A stretch of 6,690 nucleotides of DNA from Methanobacteriota archaeon (GCA_028679495.1 JAJRBK010000189.1:1-6690); one strand, 5' to 3'; numbered from the stretch's first letter, positions 1-5,641 are shown. The notes: generated by a model from the letters alone, not told the origin. Translations and numbers: made by a program.

Positions 1-165
1 AAAGCAGGCGCTGAGCGTGTGAGCCAAGAAGCAGCTCAGGCTCTTGCAACAGTAATGGAAAACTACATAATCGATCTAACCGAAAGAGCGCTGACGCTTG
101 CGCAGCATGCGGGACGCAAGACGATCCGTATCGAAGACGTTCGATTAGCGTTATCAAGAAGCTGA
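1..165 (+). CDS. Archaeal histone (HMf/HTa-type histone fold), 5' end outside window
   Basis: Partial gene: the frame is open from base 1 and ends at TGA 163-165, giving the last 54 residues. The visible part has AGAERVS near the end of helix 1/loop 1, the long central helix, then HAGRKT (loop 2) and IEDVRLAL in helix 3. These are hallmarks of archaeal histones, which are usually 66-70 residues, so roughly 14 residues are missing to the left. The protein dimerises and wraps DNA into nucleosome-like stacks. AERVS and GRKT hold the loop arginine, lysine and threonine that contact the DNA backbone in this family. The C-terminus is short (SRS), with no basic tail. The mazG-like gene begins one base after the stop, so the two are probably cotranscribed. 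Promoter and start lie outside the window. Confidence 0.93.
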   Translation, partial: KAGAERVSQEAAQALATVMENYIIDLTERALTLAQHAGRKTIRIEDVRLALSRS

Positions 166-166
166 T

Positions 167-454
167 ATGGAGCTTACCGACATACAAAGGAGACTCAAAG
201 AGCGATACGGGAAAATTGATGAATCGTCTGGTCCGCTCTTCCTTCTTTCGGTTCTGATGGAAGAGTGCGGCGAGCTCGCTTCAGCTCTTCGACACCATGA
301 AGAAGGCGCAATAGGAGAAATCGCAGACGTCGTTTTTTGCGCACTCTCAATTGCTAATCTGCTTAACGCGGACGTTGAGCACGTATTGCATGAAAAGTAT
401 CTGCGACGAACGCTTGAAGAAGTTACACGAAGTTGGACTGATATTGGCCTGTAA
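167..454 (+). CDS. Small MazG-like nucleotide pyrophosphohydrolase
   Basis: A 95-residue, probably all-helical protein with the MazG metal-binding signature: E32-E33-x-x-E36 on one helix and E51-x-x-D54 on the next (EECGEL ... EIADVVFC). Enzymes of this family hydrolyse nucleoside triphosphates to the monophosphate and pyrophosphate using Mg2+ held by these acids, often as house-cleaning of non-canonical or damaged nucleotides. The length fits one single-domain MazG unit, which works as a dimer or tetramer. It is about half the size of tandem bacterial MazG. The ATG at 167 lies one base after the histone stop. No strong Shine-Dalgarno is visible (only AAGAAG at 156-161), suggesting translational coupling. 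The substrate cannot be told from sequence. The family call is firm; a specific name such as dCTPase or MazG proper would be a guess. Confidence 0.85.
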   Translation: MELTDIQRRLKERYGKIDESSGPLFLLSVLMEECGELASALRHHEEGAIGEIADVVFCALSIANLLNADVEHVLHEKYLRRTLEEVTRSWTDIGL

Positions 455-526
455 AGTCATCGATAACCGCGGGCTCACTATATTTCAGCTTGTCATGATC
501 TCCCTTTCCTGATACAGACTAATACG
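455..526. other. Short convergent intergenic gap
   Basis: 72 bases lie between the end of the MazG-like gene (+) and the end of thiI (-). No clear hairpin-plus-T-run terminator is visible on either strand, and no gene. Confidence 0.6.
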
Positions 527-1732
527 TCATGCCTGGTGTTCGTGTTTGTTAGCTGATAGAACCCAACGGTACCCTTTGTCAGGCAAGATCGCATCCCACG
601 TTAAGCTCTCAGTCTCTTTATTGCTGAGATCGCATATTGAGAGCTGCGCTTCGCACTGCGCGACTTCGTTGATATCCGCATTAGTAGTTGGATGGTGGTG
701 AGCTGCCGAGCAGCTCATTGAGTCTCCATACGTTGAAAGTCGATAGGTGCCAATGTATCGAGCTAAGCGAATGATCTCTGTCTTGTCCATCCCTATAAGA
801 GGTCTGTAGATCGGAACTCCTCCCGCATCATCGATCGCAAGCAGGTTCTGCGTTGTTTGGCTTGCGACTTGTCCAATGCTCTCTCCAGTGATAATGCCGT
901 GTGCTCCTTCCTGTTTCGCGATTACGGTTGCGATACGATACATCATACGCTTACAGAGCACACAGGTCAGTCTTGGGCATAGCTCCTTGAATTTCGCTAA
1001 ACTCATATCATGTCTCAGGTTAGCTACGTTCAACGGCGCTTGCCCCCAGACAGCAAGCGCTTTCAAGCATTCGAGCACACGCTGTTTTCCTTGAGCGCCC
1101 GTATAAGAACCACAATCAAGAAACACGGGTATAACAGTGCATCCTCGCTTCATCATCAGCCAGGCAGCAACAGGAGAATCAATTCCCCCCGATATGAGCG
1201 CGACAATTTTTCCTTGTGTACCTAGTGGCAACCCACCAACCCCTTGAATAATCTCAGTATAAAGATAAGCGCGGTCTGCCCTGACATCGATATACACCTG
1301 TACGTCGGGCCGCGAAAGTCTGACTGGTGCTGCTAACCGTTCTACAATTTTGCGTCCAACGACGACCCCTATATCTTTGCTTGAAAATCGATGAGTTCCA
1401 GTGCGGCGTGCACGTATCCCAAAAGACTCCCCGTGAGTGAGAAAGGGCGTTACCAACTCAAGAGCGGCAGATGCTATTACGTCAAGATCGGCAGCGCAGG
1501 TCTCGACGCAGCTTGTTGAAACGACTCCAAAGACGCGTGCTATAGCGAGCGCCGCTCGAGTATCCCTCGTTTTGACGAAGATGCGTCCAAAATCGCGAGT
1601 GATTGAATCGTATGAAATCTCACAAAAAACAAGCGTTTTCCGTATATTTTCAACGAGAATCCTTTCATACCGACTCCTAACTCTATCACTTTTGATCCCT
1701 ATCTCTCCGTATCTGACTAAAACTGAATCAAT
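527..1732 (-). CDS. thiI: tRNA 4-thiouridine synthase ThiI, ATT start
   Basis: Makes 4-thiouridine at U8 of tRNA: it adenylates the uridine with ATP and replaces the oxygen with sulfur. Domains in a 401-residue reading: NFLD-type N-terminus (VRYGEIGIKS, residues 6-15), THUMP domain to about 165 (SFGIRARRTG 103-112), then a PP-loop ATPase with SGGIDS at 181-186 and KRMM at 261-264. Cys257-x-x-Cys260, with Cys341 (aligned to E. coli Cys344), resembles the cysteine set of iron-sulfur archaeal ThiI. There is no rhodanese domain, as usual in archaea. The first ATG/GTG/TTG in frame is TTG at 1456, which would remove 92 residues of clear ThiI homology. The frame is open up to TAA 1748-1750, and homologs begin at the ATT codon 1730-1732. 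That codon sits 9 bases after AGGAGGG, so I chose it. A base error (ATG to ATT) is the alternative. Confidence 0.9.
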   Translation of the reverse strand: MDSVLVRYGEIGIKSDRVRSRYERILVENIRKTLVFCEISYDSITRDFGRIFVKTRDTRAALAIARVFGVVSTSCVETCAADLDVIASAALELVTPFLTHGESFGIRARRTGTHRFSSKDIGVVVGRKIVERLAAPVRLSRPDVQVYIDVRADRAYLYTEIIQGVGGLPLGTQGKIVALISGGIDSPVAAWLMMKRGCTVIPVFLDCGSYTGAQGKQRVLECLKALAVWGQAPLNVANLRHDMSLAKFKELCPRLTCVLCKRMMYRIATVIAKQEGAHGIITGESIGQVASQTTQNLLAIDDAGGVPIYRPLIGMDKTEIIRLARYIGTYRLSTYGDSMSCSAAHHHPTTNADINEVAQCEAQLSICDLSNKETESLTWDAILPDKGYRWVLSANKHEHQA

Positions 1733-1741
1733 GGTTCCTTT

Positions 1742-1766
1742 CCCTCCTTATGCGAGTTTCCTCGCA
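1742..1766 (-). promoter_or_regulatory. thiI ribosome binding site with adjoining GAAA-capped hairpin
   Basis: On the - strand, TGCGAG (1766-1761), GAAA (1760-1757) and CTCGCA (1756-1751) form a perfect 6-bp stem with a GNRA tetraloop. One base further comes AAGGAGGG (1749-1742), a near-perfect Shine-Dalgarno, 9 bases before the ATT start. It decides the thiI start: no other usable start in the upstream part of the frame has such a site. TATA-like stretches lie upstream on the same strand at 1771-1777 (CTTTTTA) and 1799-1805 (CTTTAAG). If the first is used, the hairpin is not transcribed; if the second, it forms part of the leader. I cannot decide between them. Confidence 0.55.
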
Positions 1767-1893
1767 GCGCTAAAAAGCTGTCGCACAGTCTTGAGTTTGC
1801 TTAAAGTGAATAGGCGATCTCAACCGCGCCTCAGACGTTGAGTTGAATGGTGCTATTATTCAGCCCTCGTGCCCGTATCAACCCACTATGCGC

Positions 1894-1924
1894 GTTTAAG
1901 TAACGAGCAGCGCTCTACTTAAGC
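1894..1924. other. Long stem-loop (9 + 4 base pairs)
   Basis: GTTTAAGTA (1894-1902) pairs with TACTTAAGC (1916-1924), all Watson-Crick except one T-G pair. After a two-base bulge (AC, 1903-1904), GAGC (1905-1908) pairs with GCTC (1912-1915) around the three-base loop AGC. It is the strongest inverted repeat in the non-coding stretch. No T-run follows on either strand, so it does not look like an intrinsic terminator. Role unknown: a structured RNA or a protein-binding palindrome are both possible. Confidence 0.5.
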
Positions 1925-1955
1925 CTCATCGAGTTGTCAAGCTTGCTGATTTCAT

Positions 1956-1983
1956 ATGGGGCGATAAGGTGCACGCCCCCCAT
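1956..1983. other. GC-rich stem-loop
   Basis: GGGGCG (1958-1963) pairs with CGCCCC (1974-1979) around a ten-base loop. The flanking AT (1956-1957) and AT (1982-1983) can extend the stem past a two-base C bulge. Function unknown. Confidence 0.4.
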
Positions 1984-2053
1984 CGTTTATGATAAGAATC
2001 TAGACGCTGGTGAGCTTTTCGGTATTAGGCAAGGTTTGAGCTATGAACTCATC

Positions 2054-2073
2054 GAAGTCGTCGCTTCGACTTC
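2054..2073. other. Seven base-pair stem-loop
   Basis: GAAGTCG (2054-2060) is followed by a six-base spacer and CGACTTC (2067-2073). An alternative register, TCGAAG with CTTCGA, is also possible. The loop and lack of a T-run give no clear role. Confidence 0.35.
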
Positions 2074-2172
2074 CTTAGTATCTCCTCTCTCCGACATCAA
2101 TTGAGACAAATCGCCCGTCAGGTTACGTTTAGGGGCCAGCGAGTAAGACACATTGCTTGAGATGTAAATACA

Positions 2173-2178
2173 TTTATA
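2173..2178 (+). promoter_or_regulatory. Putative TATA box of the tRNA-Thr gene
   Basis: TTTATA lies 27-32 bases before the first base of the tRNA, the spacing expected between an archaeal box A and its start site. A purine/A-rich stretch (GTAAATAC, 2164-2171) just upstream could serve as the TFB recognition element. The same bases read TATAAA on the - strand, so initiation in the other direction is possible. Confidence 0.5.
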
Positions 2179-2204
2179 GCATCGCTGTGACTATGACATG
2201 CTGA

Positions 2205-2300
2205 GCCGCCGTGGCTAAGCTCGGCATAGCGGCTGATTCGTATTTGAGAAATGCTCAAAGGATCATCAGCAGATCGAGGGTTCAAATCCCTCCGGCGGCT
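2205..2300 (+). tRNA. tRNA-Thr (anticodon CGU), intron-containing
   Basis: A complete cloverleaf can be drawn. The acceptor stem GCCGCCG (2205-2211) pairs perfectly with CGGCGGC (2293-2299). U8 is at 2212. The D stem GCUA/UAGC (2214-2217/2227-2230) carries A14, G18-G19 and A21. The anticodon stem is GCUGA (2232-2236) with UCAGC (2266-2270). The variable loop is AGAUC, and the T arm GAGGG/CCCUC (2276-2280/2288-2292) encloses UUCAAAU. With the intron removed the anticodon loop is UUCGUAA, so the anticodon is CGU at 2239-2241, decoding ACG. G1-C72, C2-G71, G35, U36 and U73 agree with archaeal threonine identity. CCA is not encoded, so it is added after transcription. The mature length is 74 without CCA. 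U8 is the base that ThiI, encoded nearby on the other strand, would thiolate. Confidence 0.93.
2243..2264 (+). other. tRNA-Thr intron with bulge-helix-bulge splice site
   Basis: A 22-base intron sits after position 37, the usual archaeal site. Inner helix: UUGAG (2244-2248) with CUCAA (2254-2258), loop AAAUG. The 5' bulge is UA|U (2241-2243). The central helix pairs 2237-2240 with 2259-2262 (U-A, U-G wobble, C-G, and a G-A mismatch at the inner end). The 3' bulge is UC|A (2263-2265). Two three-base bulges separated by four positions, each cut after its second base, match what archaeal tRNA splicing endonuclease recognises. The G-A pair makes it slightly relaxed. Confidence 0.85.
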
Positions 2301-2306
2301 TTCTGA

Positions 2307-2312
2307 TTTTTT
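2307..2312 (+). terminator. T-run terminator after tRNA-Thr
   Basis: Six consecutive T residues begin seven bases after the tRNA 3' end. T-rich stretches are the usual archaeal termination signal for such short genes. Confidence 0.5.
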
Positions 2313-2384
2313 AACCCGTGGTCTCTTTCGAGCGTCGCAACGTGCACCGATGTGTTTGCCAAACTTCACAATTAGGTCGTAACA

Positions 2385-2400
2385 ATACATAAAGTTTATG
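2385..2400 (+). promoter_or_regulatory. Possible TATA region of the SHOCT gene
   Basis: An AT-rich stretch holding TACATAAA and TTTATG lies 32-47 bases before the ATG of the small SHOCT gene. A start site about 25 bases downstream would give a short leader. The tRNA terminator upstream argues for a separate promoter. The match is weak. Confidence 0.3.
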
Positions 2401-2431
2401 ATGAATAAGGCCAATCCCGACAAGGGGACCG

Positions 2432-2572
2432 ATGGTCAAAGACGACAAGCAACAGAGTATGAAGCAAGATATTATCGAACAAATCGAAAAGCTTGATGTG
2501 TTACGTGAAAAAGGCTTCATAACAAGCGAGGCCTATGAAAAAAAGAAAACAGAGCTTTTAGAACTTTTGTGA
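2432..2572 (+). CDS. SHOCT-domain microprotein (46 residues)
   Basis: The short reading frame from ATG 2432 to TGA 2570-2572 encodes a charged, probably helical protein. Residues 13-46 (IIEQIEKLDVLREKGFITSE, then AYEKKKTELLELL) match the SHOCT pattern: a leucine-spaced helix, a G-[FI]-I-T turn, then E-[FY]-x-x-K-K-x-x-L-L. SHOCT is normally a short C-terminal appendage of larger proteins and is thought to mediate oligomerisation or binding. Here it is almost the whole protein, with a 12-residue polar head (MVKDDKQQSMKQ) and no membrane segment. An in-frame TGA at 2402-2404 rules out a longer protein. The Shine-Dalgarno-like AGGGG (2423-2427) is close to the ATG. A second ATG at 2459 would leave only the domain. 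Function unknown. It lies between tRNA-Thr and the converging end of srp54. Confidence 0.72.
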   Translation: MVKDDKQQSMKQDIIEQIEKLDVLREKGFITSEAYEKKKTELLELL

Positions 2573-2604
2573 CTCACTGTTCAGTCTGCTGCTAAGAAAC
2601 GTCG

Positions 2605-3924
2605 CTATTGGAGGCCCTGTCTTTTTAAGAATTTCTGCATCTCCTTTTGAGAACGAACGCCCTTCATCGCTTTTTGCATTGTCTTGTGGTACTTGAGGAG
2701 CTCCCTCACGTAATCAGCCGACACGCCTGAGCCGCGTGCTATGCGCTTAATTCGTGAAGAGCGGATGACACGCGGATGCTCGAGCTCCTCATCGGTCATC
2801 GAATCCATGACTACTTTGAATCGCTCGAGCGTCTCTTTCGTTGATTCAAGCGCGTCATCGGGTATTTCTACGCCGAGCGATCCAAGTGGGAGCATTTGTA
2901 CAATCTTGCGTAATGGCCCCATCTTTCCGATTGCTTGCATTTGTTTATACATGTCTTTGAGCGTAAAATCGCCCTTTAACATAGCCTCTGCGTCTTCTGC
3001 CTCTATCGGGGGTTCCTCCTCGATCATCTCAACCAAGGTTTGAATGTCGCCCATGCCGAGGAGTCGAGAGATAAACCTATCAGGCTCAAACTTCTCGAGG
3101 TCGTCGACAGTTTCGCCGGCACCAATAAACGCAATGCCAGTTCCTACTTCTGCAACAGCCGAGAGAGCGCCACCGCCCTTTGCAGTTCCATCAAGCTTCG
3201 TGACTATAACACCGGTCAAGCCTATTGCCTCGTCGAAAGCCTTAGCTTGTTCACTCGCTTGCTGTCCGATCCCAGAGTCAAGAACCAAAAACCGTTGATC
3301 TGCTCGAGCGATATCGTTAATTCCTTTCATCTCGAGCACAAGCTCTGATTCCAGCGCGTGACGTCCAGCGGTGTCAACGAGAATGACGTCATATCGCTTA
3401 AGCTGCTCAACGCCGTGTGCTGTTATCTCGATGGCGTTTCTACTCTCGCGTTCCCCATAAAACGCAACATTAATTCGCTCACAAAGTTGTGAAAGCTGAT
3501 CATAAGCCCCGGGGCGGTAGGTATCTGCACAAACAACGGCTGACTTTAACCCCTTCTTTTGGAAATAGCGAGCCAATTTTGCTGTGGTTGTGGTCTTTCC
3601 GCTTCCCTGTAGTCCGACCATAAGGACTATATGGCGTGTCAGCGGAAGCTTGACAGGATCCCCCAAGAGTGCAACGAGCTCTTGGTACACGATATTAACA
3701 ATCTGTTGTCGCGGATTCAACTTTTCTGAAAGCTGCTCGGTTGACGCTCGTTCCTTGATGCGCCGTGACAGGTGCTGTACAAGCGCGACGTTAACGTCAG
3801 CGCTAAGAAGCGCTCTTTGAATCTCTCGTATGACTTCACTGAGGGTTTTCTCGTCAATGCGATTAGCGCGGGCGATGCGTTTCAGGGTATCCCGCAATGA
3901 AGTGCCTAAGTTTTCAAGTACCAT
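2605..3924 (-). CDS. srp54: Signal recognition particle protein SRP54 (GTPase)
   Basis: The SRP subunit that binds signal sequences on ribosomes, rests on 7S RNA helix 8, and docks with FtsY at the membrane through paired GTPases. Its 439 residues are near the family norm. N domain about 1-90; G domain with P-loop GLQGSGKTT (104-112), DTYRPGAYDQL (134-144), DTAGRH (184-189), TKLDGTAKGGG (242-252) and the closing GTGIAFIGAGE. Methionine-rich M domain from about 305 to the end, with the hydrophobic finger-loop region (GPLRKIVQMLPLG, 336-348) and the RNA-binding RSSRIKRIARGSG (388-400). The ATG directly abuts the ftsY stop (TAA at 3927-3925, ATG at 3924-3922), and the Shine-Dalgarno GAGGA lies inside the ftsY end. 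It is the last gene of the leftward operon and converges on the SHOCT gene 32 bases away. Confidence 0.97.
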   Translation of the reverse strand: MVLENLGTSLRDTLKRIARANRIDEKTLSEVIREIQRALLSADVNVALVQHLSRRIKERASTEQLSEKLNPRQQIVNIVYQELVALLGDPVKLPLTRHIVLMVGLQGSGKTTTTAKLARYFQKKGLKSAVVCADTYRPGAYDQLSQLCERINVAFYGERESRNAIEITAHGVEQLKRYDVILVDTAGRHALESELVLEMKGINDIARADQRFLVLDSGIGQQASEQAKAFDEAIGLTGVIVTKLDGTAKGGGALSAVAEVGTGIAFIGAGETVDDLEKFEPDRFISRLLGMGDIQTLVEMIEEEPPIEAEDAEAMLKGDFTLKDMYKQMQAIGKMGPLRKIVQMLPLGSLGVEIPDDALESTKETLERFKVVMDSMTDEELEHPRVIRSSRIKRIARGSGVSADYVRELLKYHKTMQKAMKGVRSQKEMQKFLKRQGLQ

Positions 3925-5046
3925 TTACGTCGATTCCTCTTCAAGCAGCCTGTTTATAAGCCATTCAGGGTCAAATTTTATGATGTCCTCATATCCCTGC
4001 CCTACGCCGAGAAAGAGAATCGGCTTGCCCGTCGCGCGCGCGATAGAGATAGCAGCTCCGCCTTTAGAGTCAGCATCGACTTTTGTTAGAATTGACCCAT
4101 CGATCGGCATCGCGGTGTTGAACTGTAGTGCGCGTTCAACGGCATCATTGCCCGCAAGCGCTTCATCAACAAAAATAACTAAATCAGCGTTGATGACTCG
4201 TTCTATTTTCTTTAACTGATTCATAAGGTTGACGTTCGTGTGTATGCGTCCTGCTGTATCTGCCAAAACGACGTCCTTGTGTTTTGCCCGGGCATATTGC
4301 ACAGCGTCATAGATGACCGCGGCAGGATCTGCACCCTGCTGATGTTTAATGAGTTTTACTCCGAGATTCTCTGCATGCCGCTCTATTTGCTCCAGGGCCC
4401 CAGCACGATATGTATCGCCAGCCGCAAGAACAATGGAATAGCCTTGGAATTTGAGCCGATGAGCAATCTTTGCAATCGTCGTTGTTTTTCCTGTTCCGTT
4501 GATACCAGTAAAAACAATCGTTACTGGCTTAGCGGCTCGCTGAATAAATGAGTCGAAATCGAGACCGTTGACGTCAAGCACCCGCTCAATTCCATCTCGA
4601 AGGGCGTCATTCACCAACCCTCCGACATCTTGTCGCCACTTTCGCTTCTTACCTACAAGGTCATCGGATACCGTTCGGACAATTCCCTCAGTCACAGACA
4701 TCGCAACGTCACTTTCAAGCAGTGCCATTTCAAGTTCCCACAGCGGCTCTTCGAGATCTTTCTGCTTGATCTCCCGCTCAAAGAACGCTTTACTCGTGCC
4801 CTGCTTTGCAACAGCGCTTGTGTCCCTCTCTTTTAGTGAGCGTGCTGATTGAAGTTGTGGTTTATCTGGATCTTGTCCGAGTGGTCGGGTTGCATCCAGA
4901 GATTGACGCTCTGACCGCGCTTCTTCAGCACCTTTATTCGTGGCGGTGACATCGGCATTTTCAAATTCAGCTTCGTCAAGCTCGTTCTCTTGCTTGCTGA
5001 TACTATCTTTGAATTGGTTGAGCCTTTTCTTTAAGCTGTCAAACAT
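3925..5046 (-). CDS. ftsY: Signal recognition particle receptor FtsY
   Basis: The membrane-associated SRP receptor GTPase that pairs with SRP54 to hand ribosomes to the Sec translocon. In the 373-residue reading: a charged, acidic, low-complexity A region (about 1-95; EENEL-like acidic runs and many K/E/D/Q); a helical N domain (about 95-170); then the NG GTPase with P-loop GINGTGKTT (181-189), DTYRAGALEQ (211-220), DTAGR (263-267), TKVDADSKGGA (321-331) and the closing FLGVGQGYEDIIKFDPEWLINRLL. I chose ATG 5046-5044, whose A is the last base of the prefoldin stop (TGATG). An adjoining GTG at 5049 would add one residue. The overlap suggests termination-reinitiation coupling. There is no transmembrane helix. 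The short amphipathic start (MFDSLKKRLNQFKD) may help membrane attachment, which is an inference. Confidence 0.96.
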   Translation of the reverse strand: MFDSLKKRLNQFKDSISKQENELDEAEFENADVTATNKGAEEARSERQSLDATRPLGQDPDKPQLQSARSLKERDTSAVAKQGTSKAFFEREIKQKDLEEPLWELEMALLESDVAMSVTEGIVRTVSDDLVGKKRKWRQDVGGLVNDALRDGIERVLDVNGLDFDSFIQRAAKPVTIVFTGINGTGKTTTIAKIAHRLKFQGYSIVLAAGDTYRAGALEQIERHAENLGVKLIKHQQGADPAAVIYDAVQYARAKHKDVVLADTAGRIHTNVNLMNQLKKIERVINADLVIFVDEALAGNDAVERALQFNTAMPIDGSILTKVDADSKGGAAISIARATGKPILFLGVGQGYEDIIKFDPEWLINRLLEEEST

Positions 5047-5450
5047 CACCTAGCCGCCTGCAGCTGCGTCTGGAGAGCGTACATGTGAGCGCTGATCTCG
5101 TTCAAACGCGCTGCAAACTGTCCCTGCACCTCTGTGAGCTTGGTTCTACGCTCGTTTAGGTGCTTAACAGCGTCGGCGACCTCAACCTCTGCTGAAACGC
5201 TTGATCCAAGTCCGATTATAATTCTCGTTGCTTGTGGAATCGAGCCGCACACGTATGAGTTAGCTCCAATAGGAATGAGTGAATCCTTACCGATATCTGT
5301 TGTTGAGAGAACCTCAGTAGCTTCGATTGCGTGTTGTATCTCTTGCATTGTGAAATTTATAACATCCATTTGCTGCTCATACGCTCGCGCCTCAGCCTCG
5401 AGCTGCTGCAACTGGGCAACTAACACTCTTTGCTCTTGTTCGCTCGCCAT
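5046..5450 (-). CDS. pfdA: Prefoldin alpha subunit (GimC alpha)
   Basis: Alpha subunit of the cytosolic alpha2-beta4 'jellyfish' chaperone that holds unfolded or nascent chains and passes them to the thermosome. Its 134 residues fit the alpha class: an N-terminal coiled coil (about 1-50, with LVAQLQQLEAEARAYEQQMD), a central beta-hairpin section (about 55-92; SLIPIGANSYVCGSI and RIIIGLGSSVSAEVEV), and a C-terminal coiled coil (about 93-134; HLNERRTKLTEVQGQFAARL). The four-strand insert separates alpha from beta subunits. ATG 5450 is preceded by AAGGGGTG with 5 bases of spacing, inside the end of the LX gene, whose stop lies two bases upstream. Its stop overlaps the ftsY start by one base. The beta subunit is not in this window. 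Confidence 0.95.
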   Translation of the reverse strand: MASEQEQRVLVAQLQQLEAEARAYEQQMDVINFTMQEIQHAIEATEVLSTTDIGKDSLIPIGANSYVCGSIPQATRIIIGLGSSVSAEVEVADAVKHLNERRTKLTEVQGQFAARLNEISAHMYALQTQLQAAR

Positions 5451-5452
5451 GC

Positions 5453-5641
5453 TTACACCCCTTGGTCTTCAATAGATTCAATGTGAATCATGTTTCTTTT
5501 CAGGCCGTGTTCACTACCAATCAACGAGTAAAGCTTCTCAGCTGCGTTTTTTTCGTTGTTGCTCATGACTTTTTTTGTAAATCGCTCCCATGAACGTCCT
5601 GCTTTAAAGGAACCTGTTATACGAAACGTTCTTTTTTCCAT
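5453..5641 (-). CDS. rplX: Ribosomal protein LX (L18Ae family)
   Basis: A small archaeal 50S protein related to one half of eukaryotic L18a (eL20). The 62 residues starting MEKRTFRITGSFK carry the family layout: beta strand, W-E-R-F-T-K-K (18-24), a helix with A-A-E-K-L-Y-S-L-[IL]-G-S-x-H (32-44), and a closing L-K-R-N-x-I-x-I-E-S (46-55). I chose ATG 5641-5639, because AGGTG six bases before it makes a good Shine-Dalgarno. The in-frame GTG 5650-5648 that would add three residues (M-P-I) is itself part of that site. The stop lies two bases before prefoldin alpha. In Methanosarcina-type genomes it likewise sits between aIF6 and prefoldin alpha. Confidence 0.93.
   Translation of the reverse strand: MEKRTFRITGSFKAGRSWERFTKKVMSNNEKNAAEKLYSLIGSEHGLKRNMIHIESIEDQGV

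Larger units (their letters stand above)
1767..2172. other. Non-coding stretch with three stem-loops, no gene recognised
   Basis: About 400 bases upstream of thiI and of the tRNA gene hold no convincing reading frame on either strand; starts run into stops within 11-36 codons. Three inverted repeats stand out: 1894-1924, 1956-1983 and 2054-2073. I do not recognise RNase P RNA, SRP RNA, 5S rRNA, a tRNA or a C/D-box guide RNA here. It may be a promoter-leader region, an unrecognised small RNA, or decayed sequence. Confidence 0.5.

Noticed and set aside
527..1456. thiI starting at TTG 1456 (309 residues)
   Set aside because: It would remove the NFLD and most of the THUMP domain, while the upstream codons in frame clearly continue the ThiI protein.
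1437..1841. 134-codon frame on the + strand
   Set aside because: It is the shadow of the thiI N-terminal region on the opposite strand, and its composition is not protein-like.
1956..2073. Stem-loops as part of RNase P RNA, SRP RNA or a C/D-box guide RNA
   Set aside because: I could not find the conserved cores (such as GAGGAAAGTCC or the RUGAUGA/CUGA box pair) in a consistent arrangement.
2041..2151. 36-codon frame on the - strand starting with GTG, about 25 bases from a reverse TATA (TATAAA)
   Set aside because: The spacing would suit a leaderless transcript, but there is no recognisable family, no Shine-Dalgarno, and the stem-loop 2054-2073 lies within it. Too little support to call a gene.
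2118..2423. 101-codon reading frame on the - strand containing RRRDLNPR
   Set aside because: This frame runs antisense through the tRNA; RRDLNPR is the well-known false peptide from reading the T arm backwards. It overlaps a solid tRNA gene.
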